This document shows, one piece after another, positions 44,137 through 53,581 of a DNA stretch of 64,000 nt (positions are counted from its first letter, which is position 1; the number at the start of each line of letters is the position of its first letter). Under the pieces are notes generated by a model. That model was not told the DNA's origin. It did not search any database and worked only from the letters and a program-made list of their open reading frames with translations. The stretch comes from Leifsonia psychrotolerans. GTDB taxonomy: Bacteria; Actinomycetota; Actinomycetes; Actinomycetales; Microbacteriaceae. Made by a program: the position numbers and the translations under genes. The stretch spans positions 992,001 to 1,056,000 of the forward strand of contig NZ_JACCFM010000001.1 in the NCBI RefSeq assembly GCF_013410665.1, in the 5' to 3' direction.

Positions 44137-45781
44137 TTACTCTGTTCCGCCTCGCACTCGTTCTCTTGGCTATCTCGGCATGTGGTGGATCGAGCAACAC
44201 TGTGTTGTCCCTGATGGTGATAACGCTGGCACCCCGTTCGTTCCGTCTCTCGATCACCGCGTCTACATGGCGAATTGGTACGAGGTGCGCTCGACGGCGA
44301 AGGTTGGCGATCGTGCTGCGGCGTTCAGGTATCGCATCGGGTTGTGGGTTGCTGCTCAGAAGGTTGGTAAGTCGCCGGGCGTGGCTGCTGAGACGTGCCT
44401 CGAGTTCGTTGGCCCGTGCCTGTTTGACGGGTGGGCCGCCGAGGGTGAGATGTACATCTGTCCGTGGGCTGGTTGCCCGTGCATGGATACCCCATATTTT
44501 TACGAGGTGGGCGAGCCGAAGGGCCGACCATGGCCGACGCCTCGCATTCAGCTTGCGGCTGTTGTTGAGGATCAGGTTGAGAACACTTGGGGCGCTCTTG
44601 TCCCGATGATCGATGACGGCCCGCTGGCGAACGTGATTCCGAAGACGGGCGAGGCGTTCATTCGTCACCCGAACCGGAACCGTGATTCGCGCGTCGAGAT
44701 TGTGACGTCGAAGGCTGACGGCAAGCTTGGCGCGCGCATCTCGGCCGGCAAGTGTGACGAGACGGGCCTCTGGACTGAATCCAACGGCATGAAGAAGTTC
44801 GAACGGAACTTGCGTCGTGGTGCCGGTGGTATGGGTGGGCGCGTTTCGCATTCCTCGAACCCGTATGACCCTGCCGAGAACAGTGTTTTGCAGGATCAGA
44901 TGGAGTCGCAGCTTCCGGACATCCTGAAGCATCATTTCCCGCCGCCTGTGCATCTTGATTTCGCCCTCAAGAAGGATCGCATGCTGATCCTGAAGTGGAA
45001 CTATGCGTCGTCGCCGTGGGTTGACCTGCGGACGGTTGATGCGGAGTCTGTGGCGTTGATGGAGACGAGCCCTGCTGAGGCTGAACGCTTTTACGGGAAC
45101 CGTGTCAAGGCGGGTTCTGGTTCGTGGATGGATATGGCGAAGTGGGAAGCGAAGAAGGCCGCTGGGCCGATCACGGTTTCTGCTCGCACGAAGGTCTGTC
45201 TGGGCTTTGACGGTTCGGACAACAACGACCACACCGGTATCCGGCTCGAGACGCTTGACGGGCACCAGTTCTTGCCTGTCTATGGCGAGAAGCGGCTCAA
45301 GACTTATTGGAAGCCGTCCGATTGGCAGGGGAAGATCCCGCACTCGGAAGTGAACGCGGCAATGTCGGAGCTGGCGTCTGAGTTCGAGATCGTGCGTGCT
45401 TATTGTGACCCGATGTTCTGGGAGACCGACATCGATAACTGGGCTGCTGCCTACGGCGAAAAGAAGTTCGTCAAGTGGCAGACAAACCGGATCTCAGCCA
45501 TGCACGCGTCGCTCGAGCGGTTCCGCACTGACGTGTACAACACGGATTCGAGTTTCACGCATGACGGCGACCCGGACGTGGAAACGCATATGCGGAACGC
45601 GATCATTCGTTCCCGCAACGTCGACAAGCTCACCGGCTTGCGGCAGTACATCCTCGGCAAGCCTACCGATCACCAGAAGTTCGACCTCACGATGTCGTCG
45701 GTTCTCGCGCACGAAGCAGTTTGTGACGCGATCGCTGACGGCGCTCGGGACGAAAAAGAAGACGAATACGTGTATTTCTAG
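44117..45781 (+). CDS. terL: Terminase large subunit
   Basis: The packaging motor and nuclease, 554 residues. The ATPase half has a variant Walker A (AAQKVGKSPGVAAE near residue 80) and a hydrophobic Walker B strand (IQLAAVVEDQVENTWG region). The nuclease half has VCLGFDGSDNNDHTGI with its first catalytic Asp near residue 360, and later Asp residues in IVRAYCDPMFWETDI. The start is TTG: 44117, or 44123, which is better spaced from GGGG. Confidence 0.9.
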   Translation: MLLKSPSYSVPPRTRSLGYLGMWWIEQHCVVPDGDNAGTPFVPSLDHRVYMANWYEVRSTAKVGDRAAAFRYRIGLWVAAQKVGKSPGVAAETCLEFVGPCLFDGWAAEGEMYICPWAGCPCMDTPYFYEVGEPKGRPWPTPRIQLAAVVEDQVENTWGALVPMIDDGPLANVIPKTGEAFIRHPNRNRDSRVEIVTSKADGKLGARISAGKCDETGLWTESNGMKKFERNLRRGAGGMGGRVSHSSNPYDPAENSVLQDQMESQLPDILKHHFPPPVHLDFALKKDRMLILKWNYASSPWVDLRTVDAESVALMETSPAEAERFYGNRVKAGSGSWMDMAKWEAKKAAGPITVSARTKVCLGFDGSDNNDHTGIRLETLDGHQFLPVYGEKRLKTYWKPSDWQGKIPHSEVNAAMSELASEFEIVRAYCDPMFWETDIDNWAAAYGEKKFVKWQTNRISAMHASLERFRTDVYNTDSSFTHDGDPDVETHMRNAIIRSRNVDKLTGLRQYILGKPTDHQKFDLTMSSVLAHEAVCDAIADGARDEKEDEYVYF

Positions 45782-45797
45782 CCACTAAGGGGGCGCC

Positions 45798-47252
45798 GTG
45801 GATGCTGTTGAAGCCCTCCGGTTGGTAAACCGCATATATACCCGGCTGAATGCGCGCCGGCCTGCCATCGAGAAGAGCGAGGAATACGCGGATGGTAAGC
45901 AGCCGCTGAGCTTCGCAACGGAGGAGTGGCGAAAGGCGAACGCGGCCCGCTACGACGGCTTCTCGGATAACTGGTGCGGGCCGGTGATCACCGCGGAAGC
46001 GGAACGCCTCAGCCATACCGGTATCAAGATGCTCGGGGATAACGGCACTGAAGCGGCTCGCATTCTGTGGGAACAGTGGCTGTTGAACGAGATGGAGATG
46101 CAGTCTTCGCAGGGCTTCGTTACGTCGCTAACCACGGGTCGCTCTTTCGTCTCTGTGTGGGGCGACAAGAACGATCAGCCGCAGGTCACGTGGGAACACC
46201 CGTCGAACGTTGAGATTGAGTACGACTGGGAGAACCCGCGACTCCGGAAGGCTGCGCTCAAGACGTGGCTGGATGAAACTACCGAGTACGCGACCCTCTA
46301 CACTGCGGATGCGCTTTGGAAGTTTGAGCGCCCACGTGAACGGTCGAAGGATGACCGGGAGTCGCAGGCACAGCAGGGTCGGGTAAAGGCGTCGGCGGAT
46401 GATGGCTGGATTCCTCGCGAGGTGTCCGGTGAGACATGGCCGCTGAATAACCCGATCGGTGACGTTCCGGTCGTGGAGATTCCGAACCGGCCTCGGCTGG
46501 GCGGAGACCCGCTGTCCGAGATCGCCGGCGTGATTCCCATGCAGGATTTCATCAACCTGCTTTGGGCGTACCTCGCGCTGTCGGCTGACTATGCCTCAAT
46601 GCCTGCCCGTGTGGTTTTGCATCAGGGCCCGCCAAAGATGCCGATTCTCGACAGCAACGGGCAGAAGATCGGTGAGAAGGCGATCGAGATCAAGGATCTC
46701 GCTGAGAAACGCCTTCTGTATCTGTCGGGCGAGGACACTGCGATTGATTCGTGGGCTGCCGCTGACCTCAAGGTGTTCACGGATGCGATCGAGATCGGCG
46801 TGGGGCATATCGCCTCTCAGACTCGCACGCCGCCGACGTACCTGATCAGCAAGACGGGCATGTCGAACGTGAACGGCGAGGGCTTGAAGGCGTCTGAGAT
46901 TGGCCTCGTCAAGAAGACGATGGAGTTTCAGCGCGGTGTGGCACCTGCCTTGCGCGAGGTATACCGCCTCATTGCTTTGGCGTTGGGTGATCAGGCGCTG
47001 GCTCGGCAGGCTCGTCTGTCGACTATTTCGTGGGCGAGCGCGGAGATTCGTTCTGACGCTCAACTCGCTGACGCACTTGTGAAGCTCAAGTCGATCGGGT
47101 TCCCGCTCGAGTACCTGATGGAGCTTTACGGTCTCGGCCCGGTAGAGATTGAGCGCATCCTGGCGATGCGTGAGCAGGAGCTACTTGACCCGCAGCTTGC
47201 GGCCGCTACGAGGGAGCTGACCCATCTTGGAAACGCTCCTTTCGGCGGATAG
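45798..47252 (+). CDS. Portal protein
   Basis: A 484-residue protein of the SPP1 Gp6-like portal family that forms the dodecameric DNA gate at the capsid vertex. Typical blocks are VNRIYTRLNARRPAIEKSEE, YADGKQPL, GDVPVVEIPNRPRLGGD, SEIAGVIPMQDFINLLWAYL and ASQTRTPPTYLISKTGMSNV. The start is GTG with AAGGGGG upstream. It overlaps the MuF-like gene by 26 bases. Confidence 0.92.
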   Translation: MDAVEALRLVNRIYTRLNARRPAIEKSEEYADGKQPLSFATEEWRKANAARYDGFSDNWCGPVITAEAERLSHTGIKMLGDNGTEAARILWEQWLLNEMEMQSSQGFVTSLTTGRSFVSVWGDKNDQPQVTWEHPSNVEIEYDWENPRLRKAALKTWLDETTEYATLYTADALWKFERPRERSKDDRESQAQQGRVKASADDGWIPREVSGETWPLNNPIGDVPVVEIPNRPRLGGDPLSEIAGVIPMQDFINLLWAYLALSADYASMPARVVLHQGPPKMPILDSNGQKIGEKAIEIKDLAEKRLLYLSGEDTAIDSWAAADLKVFTDAIEIGVGHIASQTRTPPTYLISKTGMSNVNGEGLKASEIGLVKKTMEFQRGVAPALREVYRLIALALGDQALARQARLSTISWASAEIRSDAQLADALVKLKSIGFPLEYLMELYGLGPVEIERILAMREQELLDPQLAAATRELTHLGNAPFGG

Positions 47253-48486
47253 GTATTACGCACAGCAGCAGCAGATAGCGGCTACCACTGTGGCGTCTGC
47301 TGCGAAGCTCTGGCGGCGCGTTGGGGACGACTTCTCGTCTGATTGGGCGGTTGTTCGTCCCCGCGTCCTTGAGGTCGTGCAGGTGGGCCGCTTGGCTGCT
47401 GCGACGTCGTCTGTGGCGTACACCCCGAAGGTGTTGGCGGAGACTAACCAGATTGCGGTTCCGGCTGGGGCCCTGGTCCCTTCTGCGTTTGTTCAGTTCG
47501 CGCCGGATGGTCGCGATATGGGCACGTTGCTGGATCAGTCGGTGGTTAGGGCCAAGGCCGCAGTGGGTCGCGGGGAAACCTCGACCGCTGCCCGTGCAAT
47601 TGCGGGCGAATGGCTGACTGGCATGCTGCTAACAGTCATGGCTGACACTGGCCGGTCTGTTGTTGGCGCCGACATTGCCCAGCGGCCGACACTCACCGGA
47701 TATGTGCGGATGCTGAATGCACCATCATGCTCGCGCTGCGTGATCCTGGCGGGCAAGTGGTTTCGATGGAATCAGGGCTTTCAGCGTCACCCGCGCTGCG
47801 ACTGCCGGCACATTCCTGCATCGGAGAATGTCGGTGGCGATCTACGCACTGACCCCTACGCCTACTTCAACTCGCTCACTCCCGAAGCGCAGACCAAAGC
47901 GTTCGGGCGCATTGAGGCGCGGTCGATCCAAGACGGTGGCGACATCTACCGTGCCGTGAACATCAAGGCTCGCGGGCTCGGCACGGCGAAGTCGAATCTT
48001 CGCTATGGCACCCCGTCGAAGATGACCATTGATGACATCTACCGCACGGCTGGCACACGCTCGAATGCAATCCGGATGATGACCGAACAGGGTTACATCA
48101 CGGGCCCGCAGACTGCTGGCGGCAACATCTTCGGGCGCATGCGCGAGAGCTACAGCGTGCCGATCAGCCGCCCAATTGTTGCGGGCTCGAATCGTGACCG
48201 TGTTCTCACTGCCCGCAGTACAGGTGTTAGGGATCCGCTTGACCGCGCAACGATGACCGCTGCGGAACGTCGCTTGTTCGATGCTCAGTACCGGCTCAGC
48301 GAGGCGCGCACGACCGGCTACTGGCCGCGTTCTGTTGGCGCGAACTCGGCTGACCTGTTCTCGCTTCGGACACCTCTTGCTCCGGGCGATCTTGCACTGC
48401 TCGAGACGGTGCTGCAGAAGGAAATCGCGAAGCTCCCGAACGCCGCCGATTCGGTGCGTCGTCTGGCGTCGCTCCTTCGCCTCTAA
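47227..48486 (+). CDS. MuF-like minor capsid protein
   Basis: A 419-residue head protein. The MuF signature is CSRCVILAGKWFRWNQGF followed by HPRCDCRHIP (residues about 165-197). The N-terminal 150 residues are helical. The C-terminal part (TRSNAIRMMTEQGYITGPQT) varies in the family and may hold an effector or structural domain; no toxin motif is recognised. The TTG start lies inside the end of the portal gene. Confidence 0.85.
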   Translation: METLLSADRYYAQQQQIAATTVASAAKLWRRVGDDFSSDWAVVRPRVLEVVQVGRLAAATSSVAYTPKVLAETNQIAVPAGALVPSAFVQFAPDGRDMGTLLDQSVVRAKAAVGRGETSTAARAIAGEWLTGMLLTVMADTGRSVVGADIAQRPTLTGYVRMLNAPSCSRCVILAGKWFRWNQGFQRHPRCDCRHIPASENVGGDLRTDPYAYFNSLTPEAQTKAFGRIEARSIQDGGDIYRAVNIKARGLGTAKSNLRYGTPSKMTIDDIYRTAGTRSNAIRMMTEQGYITGPQTAGGNIFGRMRESYSVPISRPIVAGSNRDRVLTARSTGVRDPLDRATMTAAERRLFDAQYRLSEARTTGYWPRSVGANSADLFSLRTPLAPGDLALLETVLQKEIAKLPNAADSVRRLASLLRL

Positions 48487-48564
48487 CCCAAAGCTTCCCG
48501 CTCCTTACGGGCGGAAGAAACGGCGCGCAATGCGTCACCCAACCCACATAAGGAGCAATTCCCC

Positions 48565-49278
48565 ATGTCGGAAACGACCACACCCAAATCACACGCCGCC
48601 CGCCCGCTGCTCTGGAACAGGCCACGTCTTCGATTCATCGACGGCGCACCTGACGGAGCTGCAGGCACCGCGGATGAAGTCACTGAGGATGCCGCCGCTG
48701 ACGCGGATGCCGACGAAACCGATGCGGGCGAAAGCGCTCTCGGGGATCCCGGCAAGAAAGCACTCGATGCGATGAAGTCCCAGCGCAATGCTGAGCGACT
48801 CAAGGCGAAGGATGCGCAGGCCGCACTCGACCAACTCCGTGCAGAGCTTGCCCTGAAGGACAAGCCCGCCGAAGAGCAGGCGCTCGAGACGGCCCGTGCA
48901 GAAGCTCGCGCAGAAGCGAACAAGACAGCCAACGGCCGCATCGTGAAGGTTGAACTTCGCGCCGCAGCCAAGGGGAAGCTTGCCGACCCTGCCGATGCTC
49001 TCGCTTTCCTCAACCTCGATGACTTCGACGTGAACGAAGACGGAGAAGTCGATTCCGCCGCACTGGACGACGCGATTGACGACCTCCTTGCCCGCAAACC
49101 GCACCTTGCCGCTGGTGGCGCTCGAAAGTTCGAGGGCTCCGGCGATCAGGGCGGGAAGGGCAAGAGTGCTCGTCTCTCGCAGGTCACACAGCAAGAACTC
49201 GAATCCATGTCCCCTGATCAGGTCGTGGCGGCTCGCAAGGATGGCCGCCTCAACAAGCTCATGGGCATCACCTCCTAA
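48565..49278 (+). CDS. Scaffolding protein
   Basis: A 237-residue Ala/Glu/Asp-rich protein predicted to be mainly coiled coil (AERLKAKDAQAALDQLRAEL, EEQALETARAEARAEANKTA). Its position just before the major capsid gene and its composition are those of phage scaffolds. There is an acidic stretch at residues 40-58. The C-terminal QVTQQELESMSPDQVVAARK ends in a basic capsid-binding segment. AGGAG lies before the ATG. Confidence 0.85.
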   Translation: MSETTTPKSHAARPLLWNRPRLRFIDGAPDGAAGTADEVTEDAAADADADETDAGESALGDPGKKALDAMKSQRNAERLKAKDAQAALDQLRAELALKDKPAEEQALETARAEARAEANKTANGRIVKVELRAAAKGKLADPADALAFLNLDDFDVNEDGEVDSAALDDAIDDLLARKPHLAAGGARKFEGSGDQGGKGKSARLSQVTQQELESMSPDQVVAARKDGRLNKLMGITS

Positions 49279-49292
49279 AGAAAGGCGCAGAG

Positions 49293-50138
49293 ATGACTCT
49301 CGCTAACTTCACACCTATCATTTGGAACTCGCAGATGCTGATGGACTTCCGTCAGATCGCGATCGCTGCCAGCCTCGTCAACCGCGAGTACGAGGGTGAC
49401 GCCCGTTCGGGTAACACCGTTCGCGTGAACACCGCGGGCGCGATCGCAATCAAGGACTACAAGGCCGGCGTCAAGGAATCCGCGCCTGGCGTCAAGATCC
49501 CGCGGAGCACGGCACCGGACGCGATCACGTCCACCAAGGCAGACCTGCTCATTGATCAGGAGAAGTCGTTTGACTTCCTCATCGATGACATCGACCGCGC
49601 ACAGGCTGCGGGCTCGCTCGAGTCCTACACCCGTTCCGCGGCTGAGGGCATGGCTGAGGATGCCGATAAGTTCATCCTCAACGCACTCTCCACCACGAAC
49701 GCCCACCAGACCGCTTCGGCAGTCACCAGCGGTGAACTTGCCTTCGATGTGATCGGCAAGCTCCGCCTGGTGCTCAACAAGGCGAAGGTTCCGCAGGGCA
49801 ACCGCGTCTGTGTCATCAACGCAGAGTTCGAGTCGCAGCTCCTGAAGGCTGCGTCGCGCATCACGAACGTTGACCAGTCCGGTTCGGCTGAAGGTCTGCG
49901 TAACGCGAACGTTGGCCGCCTGCTCGGCTTCGACGTGTACGTGTCGGAGAACCTGCCGAACGTTGCTAAGCCCCAGGCCGTCGCTTGGTACAAGCCGTCG
50001 TTCTCGTTCGTTTCGCAGATCGAGAAGACCGAGGGCCTGCGCGACACCGACTCGTTCAGCGACCGCCTCCGCGGTCTGCACGTGTACGGCGCTAAGGCGT
50101 TCCGTCCGGCCGGCATCGCGGCATTCACCGCGAGCTAA
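49293..50138 (+). CDS. Major capsid protein
   Basis: A 281-residue HK97-fold coat protein resembling the P22 coat-like group. FTPIIWNSQMLMDFRQIAIA, VNREYEGDARSGNTVRVNTA, and KSFDFLIDDIDRAQA are typical. The spine helix is around ESYTRSAAEGMAEDADKFIL, and RVCVINAEFESQLL and LLGFDVYVSENLP are in the A domain. AAGAAAGG lies upstream. It should be the most abundant virion protein. Confidence 0.92.
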   Translation: MTLANFTPIIWNSQMLMDFRQIAIAASLVNREYEGDARSGNTVRVNTAGAIAIKDYKAGVKESAPGVKIPRSTAPDAITSTKADLLIDQEKSFDFLIDDIDRAQAAGSLESYTRSAAEGMAEDADKFILNALSTTNAHQTASAVTSGELAFDVIGKLRLVLNKAKVPQGNRVCVINAEFESQLLKAASRITNVDQSGSAEGLRNANVGRLLGFDVYVSENLPNVAKPQAVAWYKPSFSFVSQIEKTEGLRDTDSFSDRLRGLHVYGAKAFRPAGIAAFTAS

Positions 50139-50152
50139 CGAAGGAGTATCTG

Positions 50153-50725
50153 GTGGACGCATTCGCAACATATGACGATCTGGGCAAGCTTCTGAACCGC
50201 ACCTTCACGGTGGGCGTTGAGGCTGCTTGGATCACGACGCTGCTTGAGAGTGCGTCCACCTATCTCCGTGAGGATGTGATTGGTCAGCAGGTTTACCCGC
50301 AAGCCACATCTACGTTCGCGGCCTGGCCTGACACGACGGGAACTGTGGCACTGCCGCAGTTCCCCGTTGTGTCGGTGGCATCGGTCACATTGGGAGGGGC
50401 ACCGATCTGGTTCCGCTGGGTCGATGATCGGGTGGAGACGAGGCAGCAGGAACGGGTTGAGGTCACGTTCACGTACGGTTATGCGCTGGCCCCTGAAGGG
50501 TTGAAGCGGTGGGCGTGCGTACTCGTTTCCCAAGCGTTGCAGCTGCTTGAGAACGAACTTGGCCTGTCAATTGGCGGCTTGTCGTCGGTCTCGATCGATG
50601 ACTTCAAGCTGGCGTTTGCGAACGCTGGCGAGGATACGGGAATGACGCTTTCGGCTCGGAACATTGCTCTGATTCGGCGTCAGTTCTCGACCGGTGACGT
50701 TCACGTTTCGGATACGAGGCCGTGA
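50153..50725 (+). CDS. Head-tail adaptor
   Basis: A 190-residue connector that would bind below the portal. The helical N-terminus (YDDLGKLLNRTFTVGVEAAW, ITTLLESASTYLRED) and the central beta hairpins with FPVVSVASVTLGG and VEVTFTYGYALAPEGLKRW are typical of the gp6/gp15-like adaptor family. The GTG start is preceded by AAGGAG. It overlaps the next gene by GTGA. Confidence 0.82.
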   Translation: MDAFATYDDLGKLLNRTFTVGVEAAWITTLLESASTYLREDVIGQQVYPQATSTFAAWPDTTGTVALPQFPVVSVASVTLGGAPIWFRWVDDRVETRQQERVEVTFTYGYALAPEGLKRWACVLVSQALQLLENELGLSIGGLSSVSIDDFKLAFANAGEDTGMTLSARNIALIRRQFSTGDVHVSDTRP

Positions 50726-51123
50726 GCACCGCAGCGGGCGCTACCCGCATGGGCCGCGCTCACGCTGAACGCCTGATGACTTCCACCTGCACAATCACCC
50801 GCGACACCGGCGAGACTGTCATGGACCCGGACACTCTCCAAGGGGTCCCTGTCACCATCACGGTCTATTCGGGCCCGTGCAAGTTGACGATCCCGAACAC
50901 GTCGACTGTGACGGCTCAGATTCCTGGCATGGTGATCGCGAAGGATGACCTGATTCTGTCGCTTCCGGTGTCGACGTCGGGTGGCGTGCTGACGGATGAT
51001 GTGGCGACGATTACAGCGAATGAGCTTGATCTGTCGTTGATCGGTTCCAGGTTGCGTGTCAAGGGTGTGCATCACCAGACGTATGCGACCGCGCGCAGGT
51101 TCCCCGTAGAGGAGGCGTCGTAA
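50722..51123 (+). CDS. Head closure protein (DUF6093 type)
   Basis: A 133-residue beta-rich protein in the stopper position. SGPCKLTIPNT, DDLILSLPVS and GSRLRVKGVHHQTYATARRF are the recognisable blocks. It would close the head after packaging and bind the tail. GTG starts at a GTGA overlap; the stop touches the next ATG (TAATG). Confidence 0.75.
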   Translation: MSTAAGATRMGRAHAERLMTSTCTITRDTGETVMDPDTLQGVPVTITVYSGPCKLTIPNTSTVTAQIPGMVIAKDDLILSLPVSTSGGVLTDDVATITANELDLSLIGSRLRVKGVHHQTYATARRFPVEEAS

Positions 51124-51554
51124 TGGCTGACTTCGATTTCTCCGAACTGACGAAGCTGGCCGCTGATCTCGGCAAGGTGGGTGACAACGCTGGCCCATTC
51201 ATTCGTCAGGCCATTCAGGTCACGTCATTGAAGGTAAAGAAGGCTGCTCAGAAGTCGGTCGGTGATTCGGAGATGTGGAGCGGTGCGGCTGCGGCGATCA
51301 CGTACGACACGGAGGCGAAGGCCGCATTGTCTGGCTCTTCGATCACGTCTGAGATCGGCTATGACAAGGGTCGTGCTGGTGGGAAGCTCGGCAACTTGCG
51401 TGAGTTTGGCGCCCCGAATGCAACGTATGGCGGCAAGAAGGTTCCGCTGGCTCCGAGCAATGACCTCCGCAATGCCCTTGAGGCGAATCAGGATGACTTC
51501 GAGCATGGCATCGAGAAGGCTATCGATGATGCGTTGAAGGCGGTGGGCCTTTAG
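51123..51554 (+). CDS. HK97 gp10-like tail/connector protein
   Basis: A 143-residue protein with the gp10 pattern: an N-terminal helix LTKLAADLGKVGDN, then TSLKVKKAAQKSVGDSE and the C-terminal block GGKKVPLAPSNDLRNALEAN, DDFEHGIEKAIDDAL. It is placed between head closure and tail terminator, as usual. Confidence 0.82.
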   Translation: MADFDFSELTKLAADLGKVGDNAGPFIRQAIQVTSLKVKKAAQKSVGDSEMWSGAAAAITYDTEAKAALSGSSITSEIGYDKGRAGGKLGNLREFGAPNATYGGKKVPLAPSNDLRNALEANQDDFEHGIEKAIDDALKAVGL

Positions 51555-51974
51555 ATGCAGCAGCACACGACCGCGATCGAATCTCTCGCGAAGACCGCCC
51601 CAGCATTTGCGTCCAAGACGTTCGTGTTGGTTGCGAGGGACCCAGTGGGCAAAATCCCCACGACCCCATACCTGGTGATCTATCCGGCTGATGGTGCGGA
51701 CACGCAGGAGCGCAACACGGGCTCGAACTCCACCCAGCATCCGCGCTTCACATTGCATGTCGTCGGCTCGTCTTACGGGCAGGTTGCGACAGCAGTGAAG
51801 CAACTCAAAGACCGATTCGTGATCAACGGCTTCGGTGTCGAGATGAGCGTCCCTGGCGAGCAGTCGGGCAAGCTCTGGTTCGAGTCTCCGCTTCCGATTC
51901 AGGTTGACAACGACATCAACCCTGGACTCGCCTATCAGGTCCTGGAAATCGGCTGGTCTGCCGACGCCCTCTAA
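51555..51974 (+). CDS. Tail terminator protein
   Basis: A 139-residue protein that would cap the tail tube. PTTPYLVIYPADGADTQERN, HPRFTLHVVGSSYGQVATAV and the end strand GLAYQVLEIGWSADAL match the gpU/tail-terminator layout. It starts right after the preceding stop and is followed by a terminator. Confidence 0.8.
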   Translation: MQQHTTAIESLAKTAPAFASKTFVLVARDPVGKIPTTPYLVIYPADGADTQERNTGSNSTQHPRFTLHVVGSSYGQVATAVKQLKDRFVINGFGVEMSVPGEQSGKLWFESPLPIQVDNDINPGLAYQVLEIGWSADAL

Positions 51975-51990
51975 CCCCAAACGCTTTCTA

Positions 51991-52020
51991 AGCCTCACTT
52001 CGGTGGGGCTTTTCGCTTTT
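51991..52020 (+). terminator. Terminator before the tail tube gene
   Basis: AGCCTCAC and GTGGGGCT pair around TTCG, followed by TTTCGCTTTT. It probably tunes transcript levels between head and tail genes. Confidence 0.88.
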
Positions 52021-52100
52021 AACCCCCGCTTCACCGGGCATCCGCTCGGTGAGCCCGCTTGGGCATCTATCCCCGGTGGATTACCGAAAGGAACACGGCT

Positions 52101-52601
52101 ATGGCCGATGTAATCGAAATCGCTCCTCCCGCTGTCGACCAGACGGGCATGCTCACCGTCTTCTGGGTGCCGACATTGGCTAACCCTCTGGCACCAAAGG
52201 TCACGGAGGTAAAGGCTGGCAAGCGCGTCACGTACAGCTTCACGCCTGCCGGATGGTCGCCGACTTCAGATCAGGAGATCAACAAGGACGGGCGGGCAAC
52301 GCTCCCGCAGGATCTCGAGTCTCTCGGCAAGATCACCGCATCACTCTCGCTTGAGTACGTCGATTCTGACGACGCCACCTCCGCGGCCGTCGTTCTCGTT
52401 CCCGGCCTCGTTGGTGCGTTCGTTGAGCGCCGGCGCGTGCGGAATGCGGCGGACATCACCGTCGCCGACAAGGTGCGCGTCTACACCGGCACCCTCGGAA
52501 TCCGCAGCCCCGGTTCGCCGGATGGCACGGGCAAGTTCTCGCTGAAGCAGAAGGTCGCTCTCTCGAACGTCATCGGCGAAGAAGTCGCGATGGTCGCGTA
52601 A
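52101..52601 (+). CDS. Major tail tube protein
   Basis: A 166-residue beta-sandwich protein. KVTEVKAGKRVTYSFTPAGW, SLEYVDSDDATSAAVVLVPG and VYTGTLGIRSPGSPDGTGKF are recognisable as tail-tube blocks of siphoviruses. AAAGGAA lies before the ATG. A very strong terminator after the stop fits high expression of this one gene. Confidence 0.85.
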   Translation: MADVIEIAPPAVDQTGMLTVFWVPTLANPLAPKVTEVKAGKRVTYSFTPAGWSPTSDQEINKDGRATLPQDLESLGKITASLSLEYVDSDDATSAAVVLVPGLVGAFVERRRVRNAADITVADKVRVYTGTLGIRSPGSPDGTGKFSLKQKVALSNVIGEEVAMVA

Positions 52602-52615
52602 CCACTCTCCAAGCC

Positions 52616-52658
52616 CCTGCTGGGGCGGCTTCCACCGGGACGCCCCAGCAGGTTTTTT
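52616..52658 (+). terminator. Strong terminator after the tail tube gene
   Basis: CCTGCTGGGGCG (52616-52627) and CGCCCCAGCAGG (52641-52652) form a perfect 12-bp stem followed by six T. Confidence 0.93.
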
Positions 52659-52692
52659 CTTTGTCCCGGTGATCCCGGTGGAGGTTTTTGTT

Positions 52693-53211
52693 ATGAGCAC
52701 GTTTGCAGAGAAGAAGGCTGCGGCGCAGGCTGTTGAGCGCGAGTTCAAAGATGTCGTCGTGGCCCTGAAATCAGACCTGGACGGCAAGCGGAATGAGCTT
52801 ATGGCCCAGTTGGCCGCTGCGGTCAAAGCCAAGACGGTGGCTTCGAAGTCGGATGTCGCTGACATTCAGTCGCAGATCGCGGCCATTGAGGCTCAGGAGC
52901 GCGACACTCTCGTGACGGTGCGCCTGTATAAGGTGCCACCTGTCGAGTGGGTTTCCCTGACGAAGGTCAGCGGGTATGACATGAACATCACAGCGGCCGC
53001 GGCTGCTGTGAACCATGCTGTAATCCTCGATGGCGAGGATGAGCTGGCACAGACCGCTGAGGAGTGGGCTGAACTGTGGGCGCTGATCGGTTCGCCGGGG
53101 TTCAGTATCGTCCTGCAGGGCACGTATGCGCTCAATGTGACGGAGCCGCAGGAGCGGTTGGAGCGACTAAAAAACTCCTCCGAGGTAGCTACCGCCTCCG
53201 CAAAGAAGTAG
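52693..53211 (+). CDS. Tail assembly chaperone, short form (G)
   Basis: A 172-residue protein, helical in its first 80 residues, in the position of lambda gpG. VRLYKVPPVEWVSLTKVSGY and EWAELWALIGSPGFSIVLQG are typical of the family. GAGG lies before the ATG. Near its end the slippery heptamer at 53169-53175 allows a minus-one shift that makes the longer GT product. The ratio of the two forms governs tail assembly on the tape measure. Confidence 0.85.
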   Translation: MSTFAEKKAAAQAVEREFKDVVVALKSDLDGKRNELMAQLAAAVKAKTVASKSDVADIQSQIAAIEAQERDTLVTVRLYKVPPVEWVSLTKVSGYDMNITAAAAAVNHAVILDGEDELAQTAEEWAELWALIGSPGFSIVLQGTYALNVTEPQERLERLKNSSEVATASAKK

Positions 53212-53567
53212 CTCTCGCCCGAAGCATGGGTGTCGCCCCTCGCGTTTTGTGGGGGTGGGCGCCCGTGCAGGGTGAGTCCCAGTTCGATGACGAGCAGGTT
53301 GACATGTTGATCGCGTCGTCCGAGCTTGATTCTGAGTACGGGGTGTATGGCGAAGAACTCGCGGTTGCGATGAGCGATGACGCGAACCCGAACAACTACA
53401 AGAGTGGCAAGCGGTACGTGCCTCACGGCCCAAAGATCAACTGGGCCGCGAAGGCCGTCGGTGACTTGCAAGAGCAGTTCTACAAGGAAAACCCTGACGG
53501 TTCACGTGCGGGGCATGTGTGGAGCGTTGAGCTCAAGGAGTTCGCGGCTGGTGCACCTGAGGGTTAG
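52693..53567 (+). CDS. Tail assembly chaperone, frameshifted long form (GT)
   Basis: A minus-one shift at A-AAA-AAC (53169-53175) joins the G frame to a second frame that reads LLRGSYRLRKEVALARSMGV and ends FAAGAPEG, 131 codons later. The second frame has no good start of its own, as expected for a T segment. The combined protein is about 290 residues. Confidence 0.82.
53169..53175 (+). other. Programmed -1 frameshift site
   Basis: The codons CTA AAA AAC place the heptamer AAAAAAC (X-XXY-YYZ form) in the correct phase. It lies 12 codons before the stop of the short chaperone and inside the open second frame. Confidence 0.85.
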
Positions 53568-53581
53568 CGCCTATTTCGTCG

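Noticed and set aside
47227..48486. Toxin domain in the C-terminus of the MuF-like protein
   Set aside because: Such fusions are known, but no catalytic motif of an ADP-ribosyltransferase, nuclease or deaminase could be seen.
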